From contig NZ_CP062253.1 of the NCBI RefSeq assembly GCF_014863585.1, positions 4,056,501 to 4,120,500 of the forward strand: a stretch of DNA of 64,000 nucleotides, given 5' to 3'. Both the position numbers and the translations under genes were made by a program. Origin of the DNA: Pseudomonas gozinkensis. Its GTDB lineage: Bacteria > Pseudomonadota > Gammaproteobacteria > Pseudomonadales > Pseudomonadaceae. The notes under the pieces were generated by a model. That model was not told the origin of the DNA. It did no database searches and was given only the letters and a program-made list of their open reading frames with translations. How positions within the stretch are numbered: position 1 is the stretch's first letter; every line of letters starts with the position of its first letter. This document shows positions 41,683 through 49,841 of this stretch, piece by piece.

Positions 41683-42744
41683 CTACTGATGAGCCACATT
41701 CATCGTTGCTGCATCAGTGCCCTGCGCCGCAGACGGCGCCCCGTGAACAAGCGGTCCATAACGCCGACTGAATTCCCAGTTGTACGGCACGCGATCCTTG
41801 CTGGTGCCGTTATCCCAGTTCACCGACCAGGTCATCAGGCCCTTGATCGGATGCCCTTTGACCGCCAGGCGTTTCATCGCGTTACCGACCACGGTTTTGT
41901 CGATCACGTAACCGGTGGCAGCGGCATCGACGTTAGACGGCAGGCCGATCACGAACTTGTCCGCCGGGATCTTCGTGAAGCCGCGGGTGCCGGTCACCAG
42001 GCTCTCGGTCAGGTAATAGAGAAAGTCCTCTTTCATCGCGTCGTTGTTCTGGGCGATCCACGCCCCGTTGCCGTTATTGGCTTCCGGCACCCAGACCCCG
42101 TCGCCGCCCTGGTTGTAGAACTGCGGAGCGATGAAGTCGTAATAGCCTTCCAGCGCTTGCAGGTAACCGACGTATTTGCCGGAGGTGGTCAGGTACGGAA
42201 ACTCCGGTGCCATGCTGATGATGAAATGCTTGCCCTGGCCTGCGTAGTGATCCTTGACCAGTTTCAGCGCGGCCGGCAGGACGGTCTTGTTGGCAGCGAA
42301 ATCAATCGCGCTCTGTTCAAGATCGATGTCCAGGCCATCAAAACCGTAGGTTTCCACCAGCCGGATGATTTCGTTGGCCAGCGGTTGCTCCTGACCGGCG
42401 CGCAACTCGATGTGCGCATCGGCACCGCCCAGGGAAATCAGCACGGCCCGCCCCTGACTGTTGAGCACCCCGACCTGACGGCGGAACTCGGCATCGGAGA
42501 CGTTGAACGGCTTGAAGGTCGGAATCCCGCTGCCCTTCATGAAGGCCACCGCGACCACGTTGTATTCCTTGGGCACGTTTTCCAGCGCGATGTTGGCGAA
42601 CTGGCCGCGCTGGTAACCGTCGCTCGGGCCGGCCGGCCAGTTGTGCCAGAAGCCCATGAGGATCTTCTTGCCGGCAAGGCTTGGCATCAGCGACGCCGCG
42701 TCGCTGGCCTGGTTTTTCAATAGGGTGAAGTCGATGTTTGACAT
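41683..42744 (-). CDS. GH18 chitinase without visible signal peptide
   Basis: 353 residues, GH18 TIM barrel. The catalytic motif DxxDxDxE is intact: D136, D139, D141, E143 in YGFDGLDIDLEQSAID. Substrate-binding stretches include LISLGGADAH and GLMTWSVNWDNG. The N-terminus (MSNIDFTLLKNQASDAASLM) has no hydrophobic signal peptide and no Tat motif. Second gene after the LPMO gene, 40 bp apart with AAGGA before its ATG. It should cut chitin chains opened by the LPMO. Export must be by a non-Sec route or by cell lysis. Confidence 0.88.
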   Translation of the reverse strand: MSNIDFTLLKNQASDAASLMPSLAGKKILMGFWHNWPAGPSDGYQRGQFANIALENVPKEYNVVAVAFMKGSGIPTFKPFNVSDAEFRRQVGVLNSQGRAVLISLGGADAHIELRAGQEQPLANEIIRLVETYGFDGLDIDLEQSAIDFAANKTVLPAALKLVKDHYAGQGKHFIISMAPEFPYLTTSGKYVGYLQALEGYYDFIAPQFYNQGGDGVWVPEANNGNGAWIAQNNDAMKEDFLYYLTESLVTGTRGFTKIPADKFVIGLPSNVDAAATGYVIDKTVVGNAMKRLAVKGHPIKGLMTWSVNWDNGTSKDRVPYNWEFSRRYGPLVHGAPSAAQGTDAATMNVAHQ

Positions 42745-42784
42745 GTTCTAATCCTTCAGAACGTGTGGGTTTGACGTTGCGGGC

Positions 42785-43420
42785 TTATTTGAAGTCCACA
42801 TCGAAGGCCTGATAGAAGGCGTTGCCGGTGTTGGCGACGATCCACATCAGGACGATGACGTGATGACCCTGCTTGTTGCCCGGAAGTTTCACGGCGTGGT
42901 TGACCTTGGCTTTCAATTCCGCCGAATGACTGTAGTACGGCACTTGCGGATAGAAATCCTCGGCGAAGGGTTGCGCTTCCAGTTGCGCTCGGGTGATGCG
43001 TTGTTGCGGGTCCCAGCCATCCTTGGTGATCAGCCAGCGATAACCGCGGGTGGTGTGCGGCGCGGTGTACTCCCATTTGACCTCAAGGGTCTGACCGGGA
43101 GTGACATTTAGCAGCGGCCAGGAGAAAGGACGCCCGAGTTTCTTGCTCATTTCTTCTGCGGTGAAGTTCACACAGTCACGTGCGTCGTTCTTGCCGCCAC
43201 TGAGAATATAGCCGTCAGCCGGCGGTACGACGCTCGGGTTGTCGCTTTCGAACGGCGCCGGGAACGGACCGGCCGCGAGTTCCGGAAAGTTCTTGCCGCC
43301 TTCCATTTCATTGACCTGCCAGCCGCCGAGCAATCCTTGCTCGATGGCCACCGCGCCGCGGCTTGCAGGTGAAATGACGCGACCGTGTCGCAGTTGGGTT
43401 TGAGCTTGTGGTTGGTTCAT
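42785..43420 (-). CDS. AA10 lytic polysaccharide monooxygenase (chitin-binding protein) without signal peptide
   Basis: 211 residues from the ATG at 43420 (GGAG upstream). The AA10 core starts at H12 (counting from this ATG) in RHGRVISPASRG, with the second copper ligand His in YTAPHTTRGYRW and the axial aromatic Phe in YQAFDVDFK. These form the histidine brace that oxidatively cleaves chitin. LPMO activity needs His as the free N-terminal residue, normally created by signal peptidase. Here the 11-14 residues before it (MNQPQAQTQLR) are polar, with no hydrophobic core. The ATG three codons earlier (MKNMNQ) at 43429 changes nothing. Confidence 0.85.
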   Translation of the reverse strand: MNQPQAQTQLRHGRVISPASRGAVAIEQGLLGGWQVNEMEGGKNFPELAAGPFPAPFESDNPSVVPPADGYILSGGKNDARDCVNFTAEEMSKKLGRPFSWPLLNVTPGQTLEVKWEYTAPHTTRGYRWLITKDGWDPQQRITRAQLEAQPFAEDFYPQVPYYSHSAELKAKVNHAVKLPGNKQGHHVIVLMWIVANTGNAFYQAFDVDFK

Positions 43421-43445
43421 GTTTTTCACTCCGTTGATTTAAGAA

Positions 43446-43464
43446 CTCTCCTGTCCGAGGAGAG
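43446..43464 (-). promoter_or_regulatory. GGA-loop hairpin in the LPMO leader (RsmA/E-type candidate)
   Basis: On the minus strand CTCTCCT-CGGAC-AGGAGAG: a perfect 7 bp stem presenting GGA in a five-base loop, the preferred context of RsmA/RsmE. A second GGA (AACGGAGTG) is the Shine-Dalgarno of the LPMO gene. Two sites in one leader make Gac/Rsm control plausible. Confidence 0.45.
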
Positions 43465-43551
43465 GCCCTCAAGCTAACGGAGGGGGATTTTTTGTCCATC
43501 GGCGGTTTTGTCGCAGTCTGCCTCGGCGAAACTCGAAAAATGCCGAAAACA

Positions 43552-43567
43552 CTGTATATAAACACAG
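43552..43567. promoter_or_regulatory. LexA-type SOS box upstream of the chitin operon
   Basis: CTGTATATAAACACAG fits the CTGT-N8-ACAG consensus with both tetramers exact and an AT-rich centre that overlaps a TATA-like -10. It lies about 130 bp before the LPMO gene and 77 bp before the hemerythrin stop on the other side. No other gene starts near, so the LPMO-chitinase operon is the only candidate target. Confidence 0.55.
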
Positions 43568-43643
43568 TGCATTACGACGACACTCACCCGACGCATGGCA
43601 AAAAGACTACACCGCGTCATTACAAAAACCTGCATTCACCGGT

Positions 43644-44081
43644 TCAGGGAAGCTGCGCCTTGAACTCCTTTTCATACTGCCCGGCGAGCTGTTCCTTTTG
43701 CTTGTCGTCGAGCAGCTTGCCGGCCATCTGGAAGAACTTCTGCTCCTCTTCCTGCAGGTGGTGATGGACCTTCTCCGAGAGCTTTTTCGCCGTGGCCAGC
43801 CAGGCCGGACTGGACATCTCGGTCTCGTCGAGCTCTTCCATCATTTCGTCCATTTCATGGTGCTCGGCAATGGCATGGCGACTGAGGTCGATACCGTTGT
43901 CGAACTCCATCAACGGGATATAGAAATGGCGCTCTTCGGCCGTTTCGTGGGCCTGAAGCTCAGCCTTCAGTTGCTTGTAGGCCTCGACCCTTTCCGGGGT
44001 GTCACCGCTGGTCTTGATCAACGATTTCGCGTAAGTCCGTTGACGGTCGTGGCTTTCACGCAGGGCTTCGAAAATGTTCAT
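43644..44081 (-). CDS. Hemerythrin-domain protein
   Basis: 145 residues forming one hemerythrin four-helix bundle. Candidate diiron ligands are H11 (LRESHDRQR), H45 and E49 (AHETAEERHFY), H74/H75 (IAEHHEMDE), H107-H109 and E113 (VHHHLQEEEQ). The length is usual for stand-alone DUF/hemerythrin proteins of pseudomonads. It may bind oxygen or nitric oxide or store iron in the cytoplasm. No regulator is adjacent. Confidence 0.87.
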   Translation of the reverse strand: MNIFEALRESHDRQRTYAKSLIKTSGDTPERVEAYKQLKAELQAHETAEERHFYIPLMEFDNGIDLSRHAIAEHHEMDEMMEELDETEMSSPAWLATAKKLSEKVHHHLQEEEQKFFQMAGKLLDDKQKEQLAGQYEKEFKAQLP

Positions 44082-44218
44082 GGAATCTCCCAGGCAAACG
44101 CGTTCCGGATGGACGCCCTAAAGGGCTAGACCCCGGCGCGGGAGCGACGGTTCCAAGCGATTGCTTCAATCGGCTGCGGCGCGATAGGCTGCCGATTCAT
44201 TACTACAAGGAAGACAAC

Positions 44219-44644
44219 ATGACGTTGCGGATCGAGCTGTCACAGGACCCCACCGAAGAACAGCGCGCAGCCATCCTGGCGCCCCTGCGTGCCCATAACA
44301 TCGCCAAAGCCGGGCCTTCGCTGTACGAACCGGTCGCGTTGCTGGTGCGCGACGACAACGACGCGATCCTCGGTGGCCTCTATGGGCACACGTTCTATCG
44401 CTGGCTGTTTATCGAATTGCTGGCAGTGCCGGAGGAAGGCCGGGGACAGGGCATCGGCTCGAAGCTGATGAACATGGTCGAGGAATTCGCCCGGGAAAAA
44501 GACTGCGTGGGGATCTGGCTCGATACCTTTGATTTTCAGGCGCCCGGGTTCTACAAAAAACTGGGATATACCGAGTGTGGCGAGATTTTGGATTATCCGC
44601 TGGGGCACAAGCGGCATTTCTTCCAGAAGCGTTTGATTGAGTGA
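44219..44644 (+). CDS. GNAT-family N-acetyltransferase
   Basis: 141 residues. The acetyl-CoA pocket is VPEEGRGQGIGSKLMNMVEE, followed by WLDTFDFQAPGFYKKLGYTE, a combination typical of the small single-domain GNATs often called YjdJ/ElaA-like. The start is the ATG at 44219 after an AAGGAAG site. The substrate cannot be stated. Confidence 0.85.
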   Translation: MTLRIELSQDPTEEQRAAILAPLRAHNIAKAGPSLYEPVALLVRDDNDAILGGLYGHTFYRWLFIELLAVPEEGRGQGIGSKLMNMVEEFAREKDCVGIWLDTFDFQAPGFYKKLGYTECGEILDYPLGHKRHFFQKRLIE

Positions 44645-44707
44645 GTTCAGCGACCCTCGCCCGCAGGCTGGCGAGGGTCGCGCAGCGTCAACGCATTCAG
44701 CTGCCCG

Positions 44708-45058
44708 TTACAGGCAGGTTGCCAGCGCCGCCAAGCGGCGCTTGGCCACAAAATCATCTTTCTGCGCGTAGTAATTCAGCACGGTGCCGGACGCCTCAGT
44801 GGTCAAGTCGACAAACGACTCCGCCGAACGGGTATAGACCGTCGAGCCACCCTTCTTGCCCGGTTGCAGATATGCCGCCGCGTCCACGCCGAACACCGCT
44901 TCGTCCTGCCAGGCGAATTGCACGCACCGGGCCACGTCTTTTTCGGGCTTGTCCGAATTCAGGATCTTGTAAGGGGTTTGTGTGCGGGCGTCTTCCATCG
45001 CCGAACCCGCGCAACCGGCCAGCAGGGTTGCCGCCAGCGCCACCATCAGCATTCGCAT
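44708..45058 (-). CDS. Small lipoprotein of unknown function
   Basis: 116 residues. A very short signal peptide ends in lipobox TLLAGC. The mature part has the core EKDVARCVQFAWQDEAVFGV and a stretch VYTRSAESFVDLTTEASGTV, and it ends with a second Cys (LAALATCL) that could pair with the central one. Resembles small Pseudomonas envelope lipoproteins; no function known to me. Confidence 0.68.
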   Translation of the reverse strand: MRMLMVALAATLLAGCAGSAMEDARTQTPYKILNSDKPEKDVARCVQFAWQDEAVFGVDAAAYLQPGKKGGSTVYTRSAESFVDLTTEASGTVLNYYAQKDDFVAKRRLAALATCL

Positions 45059-45193
45059 TGCATTCGCTCATTCGGAAAAAAGCGGACTGTATCACCGCAA
45101 CGGGAAAAATCGTTCTGCTTTACTGCATTTAGAACGCGACACATGCCGACCGCTGCGGCACATTAACGGTCATCAGCCTTACAAGGAAAGCCC

Positions 45194-45523
45194 ATGGCGC
45201 CTACTGACCAGCGACACGAACAGGCCCTGAAACTGTTTCTCGATGCGCGTCCGCAACTGCGCGAAACCCTTGATCACCTCAACCCGCTGCTGGCCCAGGC
45301 CAAAGGCGAAACCCAGGCGCAGTACCGCGAAGAACGCCTGCACGAAGCCTTCGAAGCCGAGGCCGAAAGCCAGGGGTTGTTTGCCTGGGAACTGACGCTG
45401 CAGCTCACCGCCGCGACGCCCGAGGAGTATCAGGCGCAACGCCTGGAAGTGCATCGCGAAGTGGCGGAAATGGCCGGCATGAACTGGCTGGAGTATTGCG
45501 ATCTGTATGGCATAGAACCGTAA
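45194..45523 (+). CDS. DUF6388-like small protein
   Basis: 109 residues, mostly helical and very acidic: DQRHEQALKLFLDARPQLRE, QAQYREERLHEAFEAEAESQ, then MAGMNWLEYCDLYGIEP. The starting ATG has AAGGAAAGCCC upstream. I recall this composition from the DUF6388 group found in Pseudomonas. 24 bp before a membrane protein gene in the same direction, so possibly co-transcribed. Confidence 0.68.
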   Translation: MAPTDQRHEQALKLFLDARPQLRETLDHLNPLLAQAKGETQAQYREERLHEAFEAEAESQGLFAWELTLQLTAATPEEYQAQRLEVHREVAEMAGMNWLEYCDLYGIEP

Positions 45524-45547
45524 ACCCCGCTCAAGGACGCTGCCTCG

Positions 45548-46249
45548 ATGCTGCCTTCCACCTCGACCCACCGCGCCAGCCCCGGACATCTTCATATTCA
45601 GAAATGGCGCGGCCGCGTGGGTCTGGCGCTGGTTGCCAGCCTGTCCGTACTGGCCGGCATGACTGATGCCATAGGCTTCATGGCCAGCGGCGATTTCGTT
45701 TCTTTCATGAGCGGCAACACCACGCGGCTGGCCGTGGCGATCAGCGATGGTGACAGCGGACTGACATTAAGGCTGATCCTGCTCGTCGCAACGTTCATTG
45801 TCGGCAATGCCCTCGGGGTCGTGGTCAGCCGTTTGGGTGGTAGACGGGCGCTGCCACTGTTGTTGTCCATCGCCGCTCTGCTCTGTTTGGCAGCCTGGCC
45901 CTTTGACACGCAACTGCCGGCCCTGCTGGCGGCGATCATTGCGATGGGCATGCTCAACGCGGCAGTGGAAGAGGTGAACGGTCTGCCGGTCGGGCTGACG
46001 TATGTCACCGGCGCGCTGTCACGATTCGGCCGTGGGTTGGGCCGGTGGGTGCTCGGCGAACGGCGAAGTGGCTGGCGGGTGCAGCTGGTGCCGTGGAGCG
46101 GGATGCTGGTCGGGGCCATTCTGGGGGCGGTGCTGGAGCATCATCTTGGACTTAAAGCGATGTTGGTCAGCGGACTGTTTGCCGCCGTTCTGGGGCTGCT
46201 GACCCTGAAGATTCCGCGACGCTGGCAGTTGGGCTACATGCCGCGCTGA
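45548..46249 (+). CDS. YoaK/DUF1275-family membrane protein
   Basis: 233 residues with six predicted membrane segments. DUF1275 landmarks: LAGMTDAIGFMASGDFVSFM near the start (the GxxDAxxFL/SGN pattern), SGNTTRLAVAI, and TYVTGALSRFGRGLGRW in the second half. Likely a small inner-membrane transporter; substrates of the family are unknown. Confidence 0.85.
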   Translation: MLPSTSTHRASPGHLHIQKWRGRVGLALVASLSVLAGMTDAIGFMASGDFVSFMSGNTTRLAVAISDGDSGLTLRLILLVATFIVGNALGVVVSRLGGRRALPLLLSIAALLCLAAWPFDTQLPALLAAIIAMGMLNAAVEEVNGLPVGLTYVTGALSRFGRGLGRWVLGERRSGWRVQLVPWSGMLVGAILGAVLEHHLGLKAMLVSGLFAAVLGLLTLKIPRRWQLGYMPR

Positions 46250-46349
46250 CAGACAGCTGTTCACATCGAGACGGGCGCGGGAAACATCCACTTCGCCGCC
46301 CCGCCGAGAAAGCTTTATCATGGCCGCAGTTTTGCTGATCGAGTCCGTC

Positions 46350-46742
46350 ATGAAGTTCGCCATTGCGCTGTTTTCCGCCGCCCATGCGCCCTCCTCGCGC
46401 CGCGCCCTGCTGTTCGCCCAGGCCGTGCTGGCTGGCGGGCATGAAATTGTCCGGCTGTTTTTCTATCAGGACGGTGTCTACAACGCGTCCGAAGCCGTGG
46501 TCACGCCGCAGGACGAACTGGACCTGCCCAAACAGTGGCGAACCTTTATCACCGAACAAAATCTCGACGGCGTGGTATGCATCGCCGCGGCCCTGCGCCG
46601 TGGCGTGTTGAATGCCGAGGAAGCCGGGCGTTATCAGCGTGATGCGGTGGCCGTCAGCGCGCCTTGGGAATTGTCCGGCCTCGGTCAGTTGCATGACGCG
46701 GTGCAGGATGCCGACCGACTGATCTGTTTCGGAGGCGCATGA
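46350..46742 (+). CDS. tusD: Sulfurtransferase complex subunit TusD
   Basis: 130 residues from the ATG at 46350. DsrE-type fold with persulfide-carrying cysteine C77 (LDGVVCIAAALRRGVL), the only catalytic Cys of the TusBCD hexamer. It accepts sulfur from TusA and passes it to TusE, leading to MnmA and 2-thiouridine at tRNA position 34. First of four tightly packed tus genes; the next gene begins 2 bp after its stop. Confidence 0.92.
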   Translation: MKFAIALFSAAHAPSSRRALLFAQAVLAGGHEIVRLFFYQDGVYNASEAVVTPQDELDLPKQWRTFITEQNLDGVVCIAAALRRGVLNAEEAGRYQRDAVAVSAPWELSGLGQLHDAVQDADRLICFGGA

Positions 46743-46743
46743 C

Positions 46744-47100
46744 ATGGCCAAGTCCCTTCTGATTATCAGCCGTCAATCGCCGTGGTCCGGCCCTGGTGCC
46801 CGCGAAGCGTTGGACATCGTCCTGGCCGGCGGCGCCTTCGATCTGCCGATCGGCCTGCTGTTTCTCGACGACGGCGTGCTGCAACTGGCCGCCGGGCAGA
46901 ACGCCAAGGCTCTGCAACAGAAAGACCTGAGTGCCAACCTGCAAGCGTTGCCGATGTTCGGCGTCGAAGAGCTGTTCTACTGCGCAGACAGCGCCAGTGT
47001 TCGTGGCCTCGGCGATCGTTCGCTGGACGAGGCGCAGCCTTTGGCCGCCGAGCAAATCACCGCCCTCATTGACCGTTACGACCAGGTGATCACCCTCTGA
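46744..47100 (+). CDS. tusC: Sulfurtransferase complex subunit TusC
   Basis: 118 residues of the DsrF/TusC type, with the start SLLIISRQSPWSGPGAREAL and DLPIGLLFLDDGVLQLAAGQ. Structural subunit of the TusBCD hexamer. It ends at 47100, where the tusB ATG begins (stop and start overlap by one base), so translation is coupled. Confidence 0.9.
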   Translation: MAKSLLIISRQSPWSGPGAREALDIVLAGGAFDLPIGLLFLDDGVLQLAAGQNAKALQQKDLSANLQALPMFGVEELFYCADSASVRGLGDRSLDEAQPLAAEQITALIDRYDQVITL

Positions 47101-47393
47101 TGTCGACTTTGCATGTGTTGTCCCATTCCCCGTTCGGCGACGAACGCCTGACCAGTTGCCTGCGCCTGTTGGGTGCTGCCGACGCGCTGTTGCTGTCCGG
47201 CGATGCCGCTTATGCGCTGCAACCCGGCACCGCGCCGTTCAGTGCGCTGGAATCCCGTAAGGCGAAATTGTTCGTGCTGGCCGAAGACGCGCAAGCCCGT
47301 GCCGTGCAGGTTCCGGACTGGGCCGAAGCCATCGACTACCCCGCCTTCGTCGAGCTGTCGATCCACCACGACAAGGTCAACTCCTGGCTATGA
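47100..47393 (+). CDS. tusB: Sulfurtransferase complex subunit TusB
   Basis: 97 residues of the DsrH/TusB type (STLHVLSHSPFGDERLTSCL, then GAADALLLSGDAAYAL). Third subunit of the TusBCD complex. The length is right for the family, and its stop overlaps the tusE start by 4 bp. Confidence 0.9.
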   Translation: MSTLHVLSHSPFGDERLTSCLRLLGAADALLLSGDAAYALQPGTAPFSALESRKAKLFVLAEDAQARAVQVPDWAEAIDYPAFVELSIHHDKVNSWL

Positions 47394-47725
47394 ATGCGCT
47401 GACCGTCGGCGCCCGCGCCATCGAACTGGACAAGGACGGCTTCCTGGTCGACCTCAACGACTGGTCGGCCGAAGTCGCCAGCGCCCTCGCCGCGGCCGAA
47501 GACATCGAACTGAGCCCGGAGCACTGGGAAGTCCTCGAGCTGCTGCGCAGTTTCTACGCCGAATTCCAGCTGTCCCCGGCCACCCGGCCGCTGATCAAGT
47601 ACACCGCGCTCAAGCTCGGCGCGGAGAAAGGCAACAGCCTGCACCTGAACCGACTGTTCAAAGGCACCCCTGCCAAACTCGCCGCAAAACTGGCGGGCCT
47701 GCCCAAACCGACGAATTGCCTATGA
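47390..47725 (+). CDS. tusE: Sulfur relay protein TusE (DsrC family)
   Basis: 111 residues of the DsrC fold (LDKDGFLVDLNDWSAEVASA, then LSPEHWEVLELLRSFYAEFQ). The reactive cysteine is the penultimate residue C110 (KPTNCL), as required for sulfur transfer from TusD to MnmA. Overlaps both neighbours by 4 bp (tusB upstream, ybiB-like gene downstream). Confidence 0.92.
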   Translation: MNALTVGARAIELDKDGFLVDLNDWSAEVASALAAAEDIELSPEHWEVLELLRSFYAEFQLSPATRPLIKYTALKLGAEKGNSLHLNRLFKGTPAKLAAKLAGLPKPTNCL

Positions 47726-48723
47726 CCGACTATCCAGCGCTGACCCTCGAAACGCCCGCCGAGCATCCGTTCGCCCAATTCGTGCGCATCCTCGGCAAGG
47801 GCAAGCGCGGCGCCCGCGACCTGACCCGCGAGGAAGCCCGGGCGGCCATGGGCATGGTGCTCGACGAAGCGGTCGAAGAAACCCAGCTCGGCGCCTTCCT
47901 GATGTTGCTGCGGCACAAGGAAGAAAGCGCCGAAGAAATGGCCGGCTTCACCGAGGCCCTGCGTGAGCGCTTGCAGGCGCCGGCACTGAAGGTCGATCTG
48001 GACTGGCCAACCTACGCCGGCAAGAAACGTCACCTGCCGTGGTATCTGCTGGCCGCCAAGTGCCTGGCACAGAACGGTGTGCGCATCTTCATGCACGGCG
48101 GTGGCGCTCACACTGCCGGACGCTTGTACTCCGAACAACTGCTCGGCGAATTGAACATTGCGCTGTGCCGCAACTGGCAACAGGTCGGCGCGGCGCTGGA
48201 TAACGGTGGTCTGGCGTTCATGCCGCTGGTGGACTGGGCGCCGCAGCTGCAACGGATGATCGATCTGCGCAACACCCTCGGCCTGCGCTCGCCTATTCAT
48301 TCGCTCGCGCGGATTCTCAATCCGTTGGGCGCGCGTTGCGGTTTGCAGAGTATTTTCCACCCGGGCTATCAAGCGGTGCACCGCGATGCCAGCGGTCTGC
48401 TCGGCGACACCGCAATCGTAATCAAAGGCGACGGCGGCGAAATCGAGGTCAACCCGGATGCCGACAGCCACTTGTACGGGACCACCGGCGGCGAAAGCTG
48501 GGACGAGGAATGGCCGCAGCTGTCGGCGCAGCGTCACGTCAAACCGGCGTCGCTGGATATCGAACACCTGACAGCGGTCTGGCGCGGTGATGTGGTCGAC
48601 AGCTACCCGCAAATGGCGCTGATTTCGACCATGGCGTTGGCGCTGCGCGGCCTCGGTCACTCCCGTGAACAGGCTTTCGAAACCGCCGAGCAATACTGGG
48701 CCGCGCGGGATAAATCGATTTAA
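47722..48723 (+). CDS. YbiB-like (TrpD2) phosphoribosyltransferase-fold protein
   Basis: 333 residues from the ATG at 47722, overlapping tusE. Glycosyltransferase family 3 fold like anthranilate phosphoribosyltransferase: FVRILGKGKRGARDLTREEA is the N-terminal helix block, and FMHGGGAHTAGRLYS stands where TrpD has its PRPP loop. It belongs to the TrpD2/YbiB branch, whose E. coli member binds nucleic acid and has no TrpD activity. Its translational coupling to the tus genes suggests a tRNA-related role, which is inference. Confidence 0.83.
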   Translation: MTDYPALTLETPAEHPFAQFVRILGKGKRGARDLTREEARAAMGMVLDEAVEETQLGAFLMLLRHKEESAEEMAGFTEALRERLQAPALKVDLDWPTYAGKKRHLPWYLLAAKCLAQNGVRIFMHGGGAHTAGRLYSEQLLGELNIALCRNWQQVGAALDNGGLAFMPLVDWAPQLQRMIDLRNTLGLRSPIHSLARILNPLGARCGLQSIFHPGYQAVHRDASGLLGDTAIVIKGDGGEIEVNPDADSHLYGTTGGESWDEEWPQLSAQRHVKPASLDIEHLTAVWRGDVVDSYPQMALISTMALALRGLGHSREQAFETAEQYWAARDKSI

Positions 48724-48814
48724 CCGATCATTAACGCCCGATCTTTGCGCTTTTTGTTCGAACTCATCGGAATAGACTCGGCTCCAACGATTATTGGTTT
48801 CTGGAGTCTTGATC

Positions 48815-49816
48815 ATGGGTTTACTCGTCGACGGCCGCTGGCAGGACAAGTGGTACGAAAGCAGCAAGGACGGCGCGTTCCAGCGCGAACAGGCGCAGCG
48901 CCGTAACTGGGTCACCCACAACGGCGAGCCGGGCCCGAGCGGTGACGGCGGTTTTGTCGCCGAGGCCGGGCGTTATCACCTTTATGTCTCTCTCGCCTGT
49001 CCGTGGGCTCATCGCACGTTGATCCTGCGCAAGCTCAAAGGCCTGGAAAGCCTGATCGACGTTTCCGTCGTCAGCTGGCTGATGCTGGAAAACGGCTGGA
49101 CCTTCGATCAGAACCTCGGTTCGACCGGCGACAAACTCGACCACTTCGATTTCATGCACCAGCGCTACACCGCCGACACCGCCGACTACACCGGCCGCGT
49201 CACCGTGCCGGTGCTGTGGGACAAGAAGCTCAAGCGCATTGTCAGCAACGAATCGGCGGAGATCATCCGCATGTTCAACAGCGCCTTCGATGACTTGACC
49301 GGCAACGATCTGGACTTCTATCCGGCGCCATTGCGCGGCGAAATCGATGCGCTGAACGAACGGATCTACCCTGCCGTAAACAACGGCGTGTACCGCGCCG
49401 GGTTTGCCACTTCGCAGCAGGCCTATGAAGAAGCGTTCGATGATGTGTTTGCCGAACTCGATCATCTGGAGCAGGTGCTGGGCGCCAACCGTTATCTGAC
49501 GGGCGAATATCTGACTGAGGCGGACGTTAGGTTGTTCACCACCCTGATTCGTTTCGACGCGGTATATCACGGGCATTTCAAATGCAATCTGCGGCGGATC
49601 AGCGATTACCCGAACCTGTCGAACTGGCTGCGTGAGGTGTACCAGTGGCCGGGCGTTGCCGAGACCGTGGATTTCCAGCACATCAAGAATCACTACTACG
49701 GCAGCCACAAGACCATCAACCCGACCGGGGTGGTGCCGAAGGGGCCGGAGCAGGATTTCACTGTTGCCCATGACCGGGACCGGTTGGGCGGGAAAGGGGT
49801 CTGGCGCAAGGCCTGA
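48815..49816 (+). CDS. yqjG: Glutathionyl-hydroquinone reductase (Xi-class GST, YqjG/PcpF type)
   Basis: 333 residues from the ATG at 48815 (GGAG upstream). The catalytic cysteine is C62 in SLACPWAHRTLI, the GST-Xi signature. The C-terminal helical domain contains PNLSNWLREVYQWPG and HYYGSHKTINPTGVVP, also typical of the class. It reduces glutathionyl-hydroquinones to hydroquinones using glutathione in the cytoplasm. Single gene. Confidence 0.91.
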   Translation: MGLLVDGRWQDKWYESSKDGAFQREQAQRRNWVTHNGEPGPSGDGGFVAEAGRYHLYVSLACPWAHRTLILRKLKGLESLIDVSVVSWLMLENGWTFDQNLGSTGDKLDHFDFMHQRYTADTADYTGRVTVPVLWDKKLKRIVSNESAEIIRMFNSAFDDLTGNDLDFYPAPLRGEIDALNERIYPAVNNGVYRAGFATSQQAYEEAFDDVFAELDHLEQVLGANRYLTGEYLTEADVRLFTTLIRFDAVYHGHFKCNLRRISDYPNLSNWLREVYQWPGVAETVDFQHIKNHYYGSHKTINPTGVVPKGPEQDFTVAHDRDRLGGKGVWRKA

Positions 49817-49841
49817 TATTTGTGCAGTTCTTGAGGGCCCA

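Noticed and set aside
43595..43666. 23-codon open frame downstream of the LexA box on the plus strand
   Set aside because: Weak ribosome site, overlaps the end of the hemerythrin gene, and no protein-like features; probably chance.
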